Of a stretch of 55,640 bases of DNA, positions 7,473 to 16,695 are shown piece after piece. Within the stretch, counting starts at the first letter, position 1. Each line of letters opens with the position of its first letter. Under the pieces are notes generated by a model, which was not told the origin of the DNA, ran no database searches, and saw only the letters and a program-made list of their open reading frames with translations. Where the stretch lies: contig BEHR01000024.1 of NCBI GenBank assembly GCA_002898555.1, positions 1 through 55,640 of the forward strand. Reading direction: 5' to 3'. Both the position numbers and the translations under genes were made by a program. Source of the stretch: a bacterium HR15. Lineage in GTDB: Bacteria > Armatimonadota > Fimbriimonadia > Fimbriimonadales > GBS-DC.

Positions 7473-8708
7473 ATGGCGGCGAAGAGAACCACGCACTTAC
7501 CCAGCGAAGGTTTGCCTCGCGAGCGTGGTGAAACGGCGGTGGCAGTGGTCGCGCCAGAGCCAGCTGAGGGCAGTGTGGGTATCGTCCAGCCTCAACACCT
7601 GACGCTGCCTGAAGGGCTGGCTCTTGCTTGCGGTGCGCACCTTGCACCCGTCGAAGTCGCTTACGAAACCTACGGGACACTCGCACCGAACCGCGAGAAT
7701 GTGATCCTGCTCTGCCATGCGCTCTCTGGGGGAGCGCACGCTGCCGGCAAACATCACCCAGACGACCGCAAGCCCGGTTGGTGGGACCTCTATGTGGGAC
7801 CAGGCAAAGCGCTGGATACAGAACGGTTCTTTGTCATCTGTATCAATGTGCTTGCCAGTCCCTATGGCACGACCTCGCCCCGCTCGATCAATCCTGAAAC
7901 AGGGGAACCATATGGCTTGACCTTCCCGCCCGTTGCCGTTAGCGACTGGGTGGAACTGGAGCGTGTGGTGCTGGATACGCTGGGCATCGAGCGGCTCTAT
8001 GCGGTGGTGGGCGGTTCTACCGGGGGCATGCGTGCCTTTGAATGGGCAGTACGCTATCCCGAGCGTGTGCAGAAGTCCATCGTGATTGCCGCGCCCGCCC
8101 GCTCCAGCCCCATGGTGATTGCCCTCAACCACATCCAGCGACAAACCATCCTCATGGGGCTGATGCAGGCAGGCGAGCAGGGCGCACAACGCGGGCTCGC
8201 GCTTGCTCGCATGCTTGCGCACATCTCCTACTTGTCAGAGGACGCGCTCTGGCGTAAGTTCGGACGCGAGGCATATCCCGATCCCGATTTCTGGGGTGTC
8301 ACTTTCCAGATGGAAAGCTACCTGGAATATAAAGCCAGCACCTTCCTGAAACGCTTCGACCCCTACTGCTATCTCTATATCACGCGGGCGATGGATACCT
8401 ATGATTTAGCCGCCACTTATGGTGCGGGCGACCTGGCGCGCGCCCTGAGCCGCGTCGAAGCGGAGATGCTCTTTATCAGCTTCACCTCCGACTGGCTTTT
8501 CCCACCCAGCGGTCAGCAAGAAGCTGTGGCGGTGCTGCAGGCACTGGGGAAACGCGCCCAGCATGTGATTATCGACAGCCCGTGGGGGCACGATTCGTTC
8601 CTCGTGGAGCGAGTCAAACCCCAGCTAAAGCCGATTCTAAAGGCATTTCTGGAGGGCACAGACGCAGTTCAAACACCGCTTCAAACTGTCGAATCACTCG
8701 CGCTTTGA
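7473..8708 (+). CDS. metX: Homoserine O-acyltransferase (MetX family)
   Basis: 411 residues from ATG 7473; a TTG at 7449 overlapping the speD stop is an alternative. An alpha/beta-hydrolase that activates the homoserine hydroxyl, normally with acetyl-CoA, for methionine synthesis. Visible features: HALSGGAHAAG, the nucleophile elbow VVGGSTGGMRAFEW (Ser near residue 181, Thr where Met is usual), Asp in TSDWLFPP and His in SPWGHDSF. The loop NVLASPYGTTSPRSINP differs from the usual NVLGGCKGTTGP, so acyl-donor specificity (acetyl or succinyl) cannot be assumed. About 45 residues precede the conserved domain. The last 95 bp overlap lipB on the other strand. Confidence 0.88.
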   Translation: MAAKRTTHLPSEGLPRERGETAVAVVAPEPAEGSVGIVQPQHLTLPEGLALACGAHLAPVEVAYETYGTLAPNRENVILLCHALSGGAHAAGKHHPDDRKPGWWDLYVGPGKALDTERFFVICINVLASPYGTTSPRSINPETGEPYGLTFPPVAVSDWVELERVVLDTLGIERLYAVVGGSTGGMRAFEWAVRYPERVQKSIVIAAPARSSPMVIALNHIQRQTILMGLMQAGEQGAQRGLALARMLAHISYLSEDALWRKFGREAYPDPDFWGVTFQMESYLEYKASTFLKRFDPYCYLYITRAMDTYDLAATYGAGDLARALSRVEAEMLFISFTSDWLFPPSGQQEAVAVLQALGKRAQHVIIDSPWGHDSFLVERVKPQLKPILKAFLEGTDAVQTPLQTVESLAL

Positions 8709-9294
8709 CCTCCGCCATCGGCACAGGGGCACTCAGCAGACGGCTCATGGAGGTTACGCCCCGATCCACGATACCACATGGCACAATCAGCCCAAATAGG
8801 CTGAGATCGTTGTTCACATTGAGCGCGAAGCCGTGCATACTGACCCAGCGGGCAACCTTGATACCGATGGCGGCGACTTTCTCGTTGCCCACCCAGACGC
8901 CTGTATAGCCCGGCACACGCCCCGCCTCAATCCCATACTCCGCCAGCACCCGAATCAGCACCTCCTCCAGCTGGCGCAGAAATCGGTGCAGGTCGCGTCC
9001 ATGCGCGCGCAGGTCAAATATCGGATAGCCCACCAGCTGCCCGGGCATATGGCAGGTTACATCGCCCCCCCGATCGGTCGAGCAGACCTCGACGCCGCGC
9101 TGTGCATAGAACTCGGGTGCAAAGAGCAGATGCTCCGTGCGGAACCCCTTGCCCAGCGTAATCACGGGCGCATGTTCCAACAGGAGCAGCATATCGGGGA
9201 TCTCGCCCCGAAGCCGTGCCTCATGTAACCGGCGCTGCAGCGCATACGCCTGCTGATACCCGATCAACCCCAAATCCTGAACCCAACCCTGCAT
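8614..9294 (-). CDS. lipB: Octanoyl-[acyl-carrier protein]:protein N-octanoyltransferase
   Basis: 226 residues. It moves octanoyl from ACP to a lysine of lipoyl domains (pyruvate and oxoglutarate dehydrogenases, glycine cleavage H protein), the first step of lipoate synthesis. Signature RGGDVTCHMPGQLVGYPI (75-92), Lys146 in AAIGIK, and catalytic Cys173 in LIVPCGI with DRGVTSM following. Length is typical. The ribosome site is weak. It converges on metX and overlaps it by 95 bp, so the last 31 codons of both are encoded antisense to each other. lipA is not in the window. Confidence 0.93.
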   Translation of the reverse strand: MQGWVQDLGLIGYQQAYALQRRLHEARLRGEIPDMLLLLEHAPVITLGKGFRTEHLLFAPEFYAQRGVEVCSTDRGGDVTCHMPGQLVGYPIFDLRAHGRDLHRFLRQLEEVLIRVLAEYGIEAGRVPGYTGVWVGNEKVAAIGIKVARWVSMHGFALNVNNDLSLFGLIVPCGIVDRGVTSMSRLLSAPVPMAEVKARVIRQFEAVFELRLCPPEMPLESALAGV

Positions 9295-9405
9295 AGCACA
9301 TCACCACTTCATGCCAGCCATATTGTACCGCTCCACTGCTGTGCGCTCTCAAAAAGGGACCGACCCTATCGGTCATGCAGGGGCGCATAAAACCTTGCCA
9401 TCAGG

Positions 9406-9411
9406 TATAAT
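9406..9411 (+). promoter_or_regulatory. -10 element of glmU
   Basis: TATAAT 26 bp before ATG 9437, with no good -35 hexamer at the expected distance; the transcript would have a leader of about 20 bases including GAAGAGG. Confidence 0.45.
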
Positions 9412-9436
9412 CCCTATTGCCGAGAAGAGGATACCA

Positions 9437-10846
9437 ATGGCAGAGTCAGAACAGGTTGCAGGGATCGTGCTGGCGGCGGGCAAGGGCACGCGCATGAAAT
9501 CGGACTACCCCAAAGCACTGATGCCCCTCTTGGGACTGCCACTGACGGTCTATGTGCTGCAGGCGCTGCAAGGTGCCGGCATAGACCCCATTATCGTGGT
9601 GATAGGACACGGGGCGGAGCAGGTACGCGCGGGGTTGGGCGAGGGTTATTGCTACGCGCGACAAGCAGAACCCCTCGGCACAGGACATGCCACCATGCAG
9701 GCGATGCCCTTGATCCCCGAAGGGATTGCGCGTGTGGTGGTCGCGGCGGGCGATGCCCCCCTGGTGACAGCGGACGCGATTCGTGCCCTGGTGGAACACC
9801 ATCGCAACACAGGTGCGCAGGCAACCGTTGCGACCGCGCAGCTAAGCGACCCCACAGGCTATGGGCGCATCGTACGCGATAGCACGGGACGCATTCTGGG
9901 CATTGTGGAGGAGCGCGACGCACTGCCCGAACAGAAAGCCATCCGCGAAGTCTGCACCTCGTTCTATTGCTTCGAAACCTGTGTGCTGCGCGAGGCACTC
10001 CCCCGCCTGAACAATCTGAACGCGCAAGGGGAGTATTACCTCACCGATGTTATCGGCATCATTGCACAGGGTGGCGGCAAGGTCGAAGCGTGGCAATCGC
10101 CTGACCCAACGCTGCTGATGGGCGTAAACAACCGTTGGGAACTGGCACAAGCGGCACAGGCACTGCGTGAGCGCATCCTCAAGCAACTCTGCCTCGATGG
10201 CGTGACGATTGTTGACCCTGCCACCACCTACATCGACGCCACTGTGCAGGTGGGGCACGATACCACCATTGAGCCGAACACCTATCTGCGCGGTAAGACC
10301 GCCGTGGGAGCAAACTGCACGCTGGGTCCTGACCTGTACCTTGAGGACACTCAGGTGGGCGACCGCTGCCGACTATTCCGCTCCCATATCGTGGGTGCTA
10401 CGATAGAATCGGAGGTTTCGGTGGGTCCCTTCGCGCACCTGCGCCCTGGCACGGTGTTGAGACGAGGCGCACGAATCGGTGATTTTGTGGAAATAAAGAA
10501 CACGGAGGTCGGTGAAGAGACGAAAGTGCTACATCTGACCTATCTGGGCGATGCAACGGTCGGCAAACGCGCCAATATCGGCGCGGGCACAATCACCTGC
10601 AACTTCGACGGCATGCGCAAGCACCGCACGGTGATCGGCGACGAAGTGTTTGTCGGCTCGCACGCGACGCTGATTGCGCCATTGACGATAGGTAGAGGCG
10701 CCTACATCGCGGCGGCAAGCCCTATCACGGACGATGTGCCGCCCGACGCGCTCGCCATCGCCCGATGCTACCAGACCGTCAAGGAAGGATGGGCACGCCG
10801 ACGCCGCGAATCGAAACAAATGGGAGGCAAAACCGATGGCAAGTAA
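9437..10846 (+). CDS. glmU: Bifunctional UDP-GlcNAc pyrophosphorylase / GlcN-1-P acetyltransferase
   Basis: 469 residues from ATG 9437 (GAAGAGG upstream); a longer frame to 9311 lacks a ribosome site. The N-terminal half is the uridyltransferase: VLAAGKGTRMKS near residue 8, with GTGHA and AGDAPL. The C-terminal half is a left-handed beta-helix acetyltransferase: YLGDATVGKRANIGAGT, CNFDG and IGDEVFVGSHATLIAP. It makes UDP-N-acetylglucosamine for peptidoglycan and lipopolysaccharide. The 3' end overlaps prs by 11 bp, a gene pair also seen in Firmicutes. Confidence 0.96.
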   Translation: MAESEQVAGIVLAAGKGTRMKSDYPKALMPLLGLPLTVYVLQALQGAGIDPIIVVIGHGAEQVRAGLGEGYCYARQAEPLGTGHATMQAMPLIPEGIARVVVAAGDAPLVTADAIRALVEHHRNTGAQATVATAQLSDPTGYGRIVRDSTGRILGIVEERDALPEQKAIREVCTSFYCFETCVLREALPRLNNLNAQGEYYLTDVIGIIAQGGGKVEAWQSPDPTLLMGVNNRWELAQAAQALRERILKQLCLDGVTIVDPATTYIDATVQVGHDTTIEPNTYLRGKTAVGANCTLGPDLYLEDTQVGDRCRLFRSHIVGATIESEVSVGPFAHLRPGTVLRRGARIGDFVEIKNTEVGEETKVLHLTYLGDATVGKRANIGAGTITCNFDGMRKHRTVIGDEVFVGSHATLIAPLTIGRGAYIAAASPITDDVPPDALAIARCYQTVKEGWARRRRESKQMGGKTDGK

Positions 10847-11798
10847 TGGGCAGGAGATACTGCTGTTCGCGGGTAATTCGAACCCCGAACTGGCTGAGCG
10901 AATCGCCAAGCATCTGGGGCGACCGCTGGGACAAATGATTTGCGGGCGCTTCTCCGATGGCGAAGTGCGCGTGCAGGTGCTGGAAAGCGCGCGCGGCATG
11001 GATGTGTTCGTGGTGCAATCCACTTGCGCCCCCGTGAATGACAACCTGATGGAGCTGCTGATTATGCTGGACGCTTTTCGCCGGGCGTCCGCGAGACGCA
11101 TTACCGCGGTCATTCCCTACTACGGCTATGCCCGTCAGGACAAAAAGATTAAACCTCGTGAGCCAATCAGCGCACGCCTCGTGGCAGACCTCATCACCGT
11201 GGCAGGCGCGACGCGCGTGGTGACCATCGACCTCCATGCCGAGCAGATCCAGGGCTTCTTTGATATCCCGGTAGACCATCTCTACGCGGGCCCCATTATC
11301 GCGGAGTACCTGATCCGTGAGGGTTATCGCGACCGGAATATCGTGGTGGTCTCACCCGATGTGGCGGGCGTGCCGCGCGCTCGCGCGATGGCAGAGGCGC
11401 TCGACGCCCCACTCGCCATTATTGCCAAGCGACGCCCGGAACCAAACAAGGTCGAAGTGATGGAGATTATTGGCGATGTGCAGGGACGAATCGCCATCAT
11501 GATCGACGACATGATCGACACGGGCGGCTCGGTCGTGCAGGGCGCGGAGGCATTACTGCGGCGTGGTGCAGAGCGCATTATTGCTGCCTGCACGCATCCC
11601 GTCTTCTCAGGCAACGCCCCACAGCGACTCGCCGAATCGCCCATCGAAAAAGTCATCTGCACCGACACCATACCTATCCCACCGCATAAACAGTTTGATA
11701 AACTGGTCTGCCTCTCGGTCGCACCGCTGCTGGGCGAAGCCATCTCACGCATCCATCGCGACGAATCGGTCAGCGAACTGTTCCAGAACTACCGATAA
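10836..11798 (+). CDS. prs: Ribose-phosphate pyrophosphokinase
   Basis: 320 residues from ATG 10836 with GGGAGGC nine bases upstream. It makes PRPP from ribose 5-phosphate and ATP for nucleotide, histidine and NAD synthesis. Visible: FSDGEVRVQV, the ATP loop YYGYARQDKK, the divalent-metal region DLHAEQIQGFFDIPVDHL, and the PRPP-binding loop IMIDDMIDTGGS. Standard class I length. Translation is likely coupled to glmU through the 11-bp overlap. Confidence 0.97.
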   Translation: MASNGQEILLFAGNSNPELAERIAKHLGRPLGQMICGRFSDGEVRVQVLESARGMDVFVVQSTCAPVNDNLMELLIMLDAFRRASARRITAVIPYYGYARQDKKIKPREPISARLVADLITVAGATRVVTIDLHAEQIQGFFDIPVDHLYAGPIIAEYLIREGYRDRNIVVVSPDVAGVPRARAMAEALDAPLAIIAKRRPEPNKVEVMEIIGDVQGRIAIMIDDMIDTGGSVVQGAEALLRRGAERIIAACTHPVFSGNAPQRLAESPIEKVICTDTIPIPPHKQFDKLVCLSVAPLLGEAISRIHRDESVSELFQNYR

Positions 11799-11807
11799 AT
11801 TGTCCTC

Positions 11808-12731
11808 ATGCCGAAAAGAATCGTCTCGGTCAGTCTGGGGTCGTCTAAACGCGACAAGCGCAGCGAGGTGGAGATTGCAGGCGAACGATTTCTCATCGAG
11901 CGCATCGGCACCGATGGGGATCTGAAGCGATTTCAGGCGCTGTTCGCGGAGCTGGACGGCAAAGTGGATGCACTGGGCATTGGAGGCGCCGATTTGCATA
12001 TCTGGGTAGGTCATCGCCGCTACACCTTCCGCTCGATTCAGAAACTGGTGTCGGTCGTGAAAAAGACGCCCGTTGTGGACGGCAGCGGGCTGAAGAATAC
12101 CTTAGAGCGCGAGGCGGTGCGCTGGCTACAAACGCATGGGGTGATCGATTTCACGCACAGCACCGTGCTGCTCATGTCGGCGGTCGATCGGTTCGGCATG
12201 GCGCAGGAGTTGGCTCGCTGCGCGAAGCAAGTGATTTATGGCGATTTTGTGTTCGCCATCGGCTTGCCCATCCCGATTCGCTCCTATCGCACGGTGGAAT
12301 GGCTGGGACGCCTCCTGCTGCCTCTCATCGTGCGCCTGCCGTTCCAGTGGTTCTACCCGACGGGTGAGAAGCAGAAGCAGCGCACACCACGCGCGCCCCA
12401 CCTGTTTCAGCAAGCCGATGTGATTGCGGGTGATTGGCACTACATCCGCCGCTATATGCCCGACCATCTGCCTGGCAAGCGCGTCATCACCAACACGGTC
12501 CGTCGCGCCGATGTGGAGTTGCTGCGCGAGGCAGGTGTGGTGCAGCTAATCACGACCACCCCCGTGATCGAGGGCGAGACCTTCGCCACCAATGTGATGG
12601 AGGGAGTAATTGTTGCGCTGACCGGACGCCATCCCGACAAGTTGACTCCGCAGGACTATCTTGACATGTTGCATCGACTTGGCTGGCAGCCTGGCGTGAT
12701 GGACCTCGTGCCTGTTGCAGCAACCTCCTGA
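11808..12731 (+). CDS. Conserved protein of the 'quinate 5-dehydrogenase'-like family
   Basis: 307 residues, 9 bp after prs. The N-terminus (VSVSLGSSKRDKRSEVEI) and TPVVDGSGLKNTLER match a family in thermophilic bacteria commonly labelled quinate or shikimate 5-dehydrogenase. I see no classic Rossmann glycine motif at the N-terminus, so the activity is unproven. Other conserved stretches are DALGIGGADLHI near residue 45 and the C-terminal ITTTPVIEGETFATNVMEG. Likely cotranscribed with prs. It ends 9 bp from the converging argJ. Confidence 0.7.
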   Translation: MPKRIVSVSLGSSKRDKRSEVEIAGERFLIERIGTDGDLKRFQALFAELDGKVDALGIGGADLHIWVGHRRYTFRSIQKLVSVVKKTPVVDGSGLKNTLEREAVRWLQTHGVIDFTHSTVLLMSAVDRFGMAQELARCAKQVIYGDFVFAIGLPIPIRSYRTVEWLGRLLLPLIVRLPFQWFYPTGEKQKQRTPRAPHLFQQADVIAGDWHYIRRYMPDHLPGKRVITNTVRRADVELLREAGVVQLITTTPVIEGETFATNVMEGVIVALTGRHPDKLTPQDYLDMLHRLGWQPGVMDLVPVAATS

Positions 12732-12740
12732 AACGGGGAA

Positions 12741-13943
12741 TCAGGTTCGGTACGCCGAGTTAATCTTCACATACTCAGCGGTCAAATCGCTGGACCAGAA
12801 AGCAGCACTTGCCTCGCCCTGCCCCAAGGTGAGCAGGATCTGGATCTCCTCCTCCGCCTGCAGCTTCTGCGCCAGTGCCAACTCATCGAAGGGGAGGGGT
12901 TGCCCATGTTCAAACACAATCACATTTTGCAGAATCAGTCGCATCTGATTTGGCTCGATGGGCACCCCGCTGCATCCCGCCGCGGCCACGATGCGCCCCC
13001 AGTTCGGGTCACCGCCATGAATGGCAGTTTTAACCAGCAACGATTCGGCGATGGTGCGGGCGACCTTGCGTGCATCTTGCTCACTTACAGCGCCTTCCAC
13101 GCGTACTTGAAAGATTTTGGTTGCGCCTTCACCATCGCGCACGATGCGTTTCGCCAGATACTCACATATTCGGTACAGTCCCTGTTCGAAAGCGTCCCGC
13201 GATCGCTCGCGGATTGGCACGCCCGATGCCCCATTCGCCAACACAATCACCATATCATTGGTGCTGGTGTCGCCATCGACGGTGATACAGTTGAAGGTTT
13301 GGTTCACGACCCCTGCGAGACAGTCTTGCAGCGCGTGCGCGTCGATGGCGGCGTCGGTGGTGATGAAAGCAAGCATTGTCGCCATATTGGGCGCAATCAT
13401 GCCGGCACCTTTAGCAATCGCACCGAGCCGAATCGTCCCGTCAGGCGTTTCCACTTCGAGGCACACACGCTTGGGGAAGGTGTCGGTGGTGAGAATCGCC
13501 TCGGCGGTGGTCCGGTCGTCCCCGTTGCTAAGTCGCGTGAAAGCGAGCGGGATGCCGGTTTCAATCGCGCTCATCGGCATCGGCACCCCGATAACCCCTG
13601 TGGAAGCGACCACCACTTGCTGGGGAGCGCATCCGAGCCGTTCAGCCACCAGCGTTGCCATGCGCTGCGTGTCGCGCTCGCCTTGCTCCCCTGTGAGGCA
13701 GTTCGCGTTCCCACTGTTGGCAATAATGGCGCGAGCAAGTCCGCCTGCCACCACCTGTTTGGACCAACGCACAGGGGCAGCCTGCACCCGATTTTGGGTG
13801 AAGACACCCGCCACACTCGCTTCCTGCTCCGAGACAATCAGCGCGAGGTCCAGCAAACCCGGCTTTTTTATGCCGCAATAGACCCCTGCGCTGTGAAACC
13901 CCTTCGGAAAGTTCACTCCCTGGTGCGGATTGAGTTCAGTCAT
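12741..13943 (-). CDS. argJ: Bifunctional ornithine acetyltransferase / N-acetylglutamate synthase
   Basis: 400 residues. It transfers acetyl from N-acetylornithine to glutamate, recycling acetyl in arginine synthesis; many members also use acetyl-CoA. The precursor cuts itself before a Thr in KGAGMIAPNMATML (Thr189), giving alpha and beta subunits. ANSGNANC (76-82), VDGDTSTND and HGGDPNWGRI are also diagnostic, and the C-terminus EYVKINSAYRT is typical. No other arg gene is adjacent. GAGGT lies 13 bases before the ATG, rather far. It follows queE by 19 bp in the same direction. Confidence 0.96.
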   Translation of the reverse strand: MTELNPHQGVNFPKGFHSAGVYCGIKKPGLLDLALIVSEQEASVAGVFTQNRVQAAPVRWSKQVVAGGLARAIIANSGNANCLTGEQGERDTQRMATLVAERLGCAPQQVVVASTGVIGVPMPMSAIETGIPLAFTRLSNGDDRTTAEAILTTDTFPKRVCLEVETPDGTIRLGAIAKGAGMIAPNMATMLAFITTDAAIDAHALQDCLAGVVNQTFNCITVDGDTSTNDMVIVLANGASGVPIRERSRDAFEQGLYRICEYLAKRIVRDGEGATKIFQVRVEGAVSEQDARKVARTIAESLLVKTAIHGGDPNWGRIVAAAGCSGVPIEPNQMRLILQNVIVFEHGQPLPFDELALAQKLQAEEEIQILLTLGQGEASAAFWSSDLTAEYVKINSAYRT

Positions 13944-13962
13944 CAGCGGTATTGTACCTCAT

Positions 13963-14670
13963 TCACACCCCTCGCGTCGCCTCAAATAGGATACGATGCA
14001 GCTGGGGCAGCAGGCGGACACGATAGAGCCGATCCTCATGGAGCCACCGCAGCAGGCAAACGGTCTGCTCGCGATAATGGGCGACCAGTTCCTGAGGTGT
14101 CTGGAGTGTCGGTGGTGTACCGATTTGCAGCACCGCGGGCAGTTGTGGGAATGCCTCGAAAAGTGCCCGCGCATACAGATAATCCTCCCGATTAAACACC
14201 ACAATTTTGAGCGTGGTGTCTGTGGGCGCGTATTGTAGGCAGGCTTGTACCTCCGCAACGGATGTGCTTCCCCCCGCGCTGGGTGGCTTGGGCGACAGCA
14301 CCAGTATATCCAGTTGGCGGAACCACTTGCAAGCAATCGAACCCTGCGTCTCACATGCCAGCCGATAGCCTTCTATCTTGAGCCGCTCGATGAGCTGCTC
14401 TAACCGATGGATTGCCGGATTCCCTCCTGTTAAAGTGATCAGGATTGGGGGCGGCGCCAGCTGCTGCACCTCATGCACAATTTCGCTCTCGTTCAGCCAG
14501 CGCCACTCGTGCCGATGTTCGGGCAGCACGGCATAGAGCGTGTCGCACCAGTCGCACCGATAATCACATCCCCCAAACCGGATGAACAGGCTCAAGCTGC
14601 CTGCCAGCAGCCCTTCCCCCTGCACCGTTGGTCCAAAGATTTCCGCGATAGGCAATCGGCGTTCCCGCAT
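13963..14670 (-). CDS. queE: 7-carboxy-7-deazaguanine synthase (radical SAM)
   Basis: 235 residues. It converts 6-carboxy-tetrahydropterin to 7-carboxy-7-deazaguanine in the queuosine pathway for tRNA. Cys35, Cys39 and Cys42 in FGGCDYRCDWCDT match CxxxCxxC, which holds the 4Fe-4S cluster. The QueE N-terminus IAEIFGPTVQGEG and the TLTGGNPA motif, a variant of the usual TGGEP, support the call. queC, queD and queF are not nearby. It is followed by argJ. Confidence 0.9.
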   Translation of the reverse strand: MRERRLPIAEIFGPTVQGEGLLAGSLSLFIRFGGCDYRCDWCDTLYAVLPEHRHEWRWLNESEIVHEVQQLAPPPILITLTGGNPAIHRLEQLIERLKIEGYRLACETQGSIACKWFRQLDILVLSPKPPSAGGSTSVAEVQACLQYAPTDTTLKIVVFNREDYLYARALFEAFPQLPAVLQIGTPPTLQTPQELVAHYREQTVCLLRWLHEDRLYRVRLLPQLHRILFEATRGV

Positions 14671-14698
14671 CCCCTATATCACTTGATTCTACCTGTCT

Positions 14699-16510
14699 TC
14701 AAAGCGATGCGGGAATCAGATAGGACCCTTTTGCTTGTGGGTCGTGAATGGCAAGAAAGATATAGAACATTTCATCATAGGTGCGTTCACCATAGCGCAC
14801 TTCGCGTGGTGGGTTGCTGGGATTATTCGGATTGTCGGAGGAGTTATCATACCAGCCTACCGCGTCGATCAGTGTGCCCGGGGGCAGCTCGATGGGCTGC
14901 TTGTAGAAATAGGTCTGCTGCCAGTTGAAGTCGTAATCATCGATCTTGAGCAGGGGGATGGTGCGTCCGTCGGGTGTATGGGCGACCACTTCGCAGCCAC
15001 GCGCGATGAGATGCATATGCGCCATAATCGCCAGCGCATAGACAGGGCGATCGGGGGGCGTTTTCCATCGGGCGCGGATCTCATAGTGTTTCTCGCCTGG
15101 TGGGATAACGAAGCGTGTGTTGCCGATGACCACCAGTTGCACGGGCTTTAGCTCCTTTGCGCGGGAGAAGTAAAGCCCGACGCGCGTACGGTCTGTCTCG
15201 CGCTTGCCCCGTTTGAAGTAGTGAATCTGCAGCACCAGGTCGAACTTGCGAGGCAGTAGCACTGCGTAGCCGGGGTCAAGGCGCATCGGGCGCATGCCCG
15301 GCACCCAACCACCCAGCATCATCGCGGGAATGAAGCCACCACCGCCAAAACGGGCGTAGCCGGGGGCGGGATCTTCCGCATCCAGCTTGCGTGCCGTGCC
15401 TGAAAGGTCCACAAACACATTGGCGTGATGTACCACCTCGCGGTTGCCCGGCTGGATATCGATAGCCTCCATCGCGACGCCTTCAGGCAACTCCACCGGA
15501 ATCACGAAATAGCGATACTCATCGCCCCCCGTGCCATCCAGCGTGTAGGGTTCAGGCATCTCCAACACCAGGTCGGGTTCCCCAAAGTACCAGCCCTTGT
15601 CGAACTTAGGGGGCTTGGGCGCACGCGACAAATCACCCGCGGGCATGCCGGAATCAACCCACTCGGCGATCAGGCGAATCTGCTCGTCGGTTAAGCGACG
15701 CGCCTCCCGGAACTCGCCCCAACCAGGCACCGGCTTCCATGGGGGCATCTGGCGGTTCTGCGTATAAAACTTAATCTCTTTCGCCCAGCGCTTCGCATCC
15801 TCATAAGTCTGTAGGGGAAAGGGACCGATGTCGCCCAGACGGTGGCAAGTGGTACAGTTCTCATACAGGATGGGTGCAATATGCTCGGCAAAGGTCACGC
15901 GCGGCGCGGAAGTCAGTTGATCTTCCGGCAAGCTCAAGAAACAGCCAATGACCTCTGTGCGGGCGACCTTAACAGGCTTGCCGTTTAGAACGGCATCAAG
16001 CGCATCCCGCAGGTAATAGTGTTGGGCAACCTCGCGCTTGATCACGCTATCGATAGCGCCGCTGTAGAGGACACGCCCCTGTGGGCTTAGCACGAATGCC
16101 TGGGGCACATGAGTCGCACGCAGGGCACGAGCAATTGCAGGCGCGCCATCCAGCACAATCAGAAAGCGGAACCCCATGCGTAGCGCATGGTCGCGTACCT
16201 TGTCGAGATTCTCATCCGCCTCCGGGTAGATGCCGATAAAGGCGACCCCACGCTTGCTATAGATGTCGTACAGGCGGTTCAGGCGCGGTGCATAGCGGGG
16301 CACGGCGGGGCAGCGCGAGGAAAGCGTCAAAATGACAATCGCTTTGCTTCCGCGCAGGTCACTCCACCGCATCGCGTTGCCATTCAGGTCATGCCAGCGC
16401 AGCTCGGTCAACGGGATGGCTTGCCCACGGGTGGGTGGCTCCCCTGGAAGGAAGCCGTGGAATCCCAGTAATCCTATCAACGCAAGCACTGCGATGCTCC
16501 ATCGCACCAT
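14699..16510 (-). CDS. Exported redoxin / heme-binding / copper-monooxygenase-like fusion protein
   Basis: 603 residues from ATG 16510 behind GGAGGTGG. Signal peptide 1-22. Residues 30-175 form a thioredoxin-like redoxin domain with a single Cys67 (SSRCPAVPRYAP). A c-type heme motif CTTCH (219-223) lies in a cytochrome-like domain ending with the Met-rich RQMPPWKP. The C-terminal 300 residues resemble the peptidylglycine monooxygenase copper fold (VVHHANVF, AIMAHMHLIARG supply His ligands). Such fusions occur in Planctomycetes and Acidobacteria without known substrate. It probably acts in the periplasm. No export or heme-attachment gene is adjacent. Confidence 0.8.
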   Translation of the reverse strand: MVRWSIAVLALIGLLGFHGFLPGEPPTRGQAIPLTELRWHDLNGNAMRWSDLRGSKAIVILTLSSRCPAVPRYAPRLNRLYDIYSKRGVAFIGIYPEADENLDKVRDHALRMGFRFLIVLDGAPAIARALRATHVPQAFVLSPQGRVLYSGAIDSVIKREVAQHYYLRDALDAVLNGKPVKVARTEVIGCFLSLPEDQLTSAPRVTFAEHIAPILYENCTTCHRLGDIGPFPLQTYEDAKRWAKEIKFYTQNRQMPPWKPVPGWGEFREARRLTDEQIRLIAEWVDSGMPAGDLSRAPKPPKFDKGWYFGEPDLVLEMPEPYTLDGTGGDEYRYFVIPVELPEGVAMEAIDIQPGNREVVHHANVFVDLSGTARKLDAEDPAPGYARFGGGGFIPAMMLGGWVPGMRPMRLDPGYAVLLPRKFDLVLQIHYFKRGKRETDRTRVGLYFSRAKELKPVQLVVIGNTRFVIPPGEKHYEIRARWKTPPDRPVYALAIMAHMHLIARGCEVVAHTPDGRTIPLLKIDDYDFNWQQTYFYKQPIELPPGTLIDAVGWYDNSSDNPNNPSNPPREVRYGERTYDEMFYIFLAIHDPQAKGSYLIPASL

Positions 16511-16544
16511 GTTGGTTCCACCTCCGACAATTAGCAAAGAGTTG

Positions 16545-16590
16545 GTCATCCCAAGCAGAGCGAGGAACCTCGCCTGCTCGATATCTTGGG
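16545..16590. repeat. Dispersed GC-rich intergenic repeat
   Basis: GTCATCCCAAGCAGAGCGAG followed by GAACCTCGCC resembles a dispersed element I associate with Chloroflexi and Armatimonadota genomes. It lies in the 226-bp space between two divergent genes. Confidence 0.5.
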
Positions 16591-16695
16591 CAGTCGCTGG
16601 CTTATGTTATACCCTGTTCGGGGCGATTTCCCTGCTGGAGGAAAGGCTACCCCTTGCATTCCGCTGCGCGAGCGGGTAAAATAAAAGGCATCAAG

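Noticed and set aside
12900-14195. A 431-codon plus-strand frame antisense to argJ.
   Set aside because: It lies opposite a clearly conserved gene, has no recognisable domain and no ribosome site.
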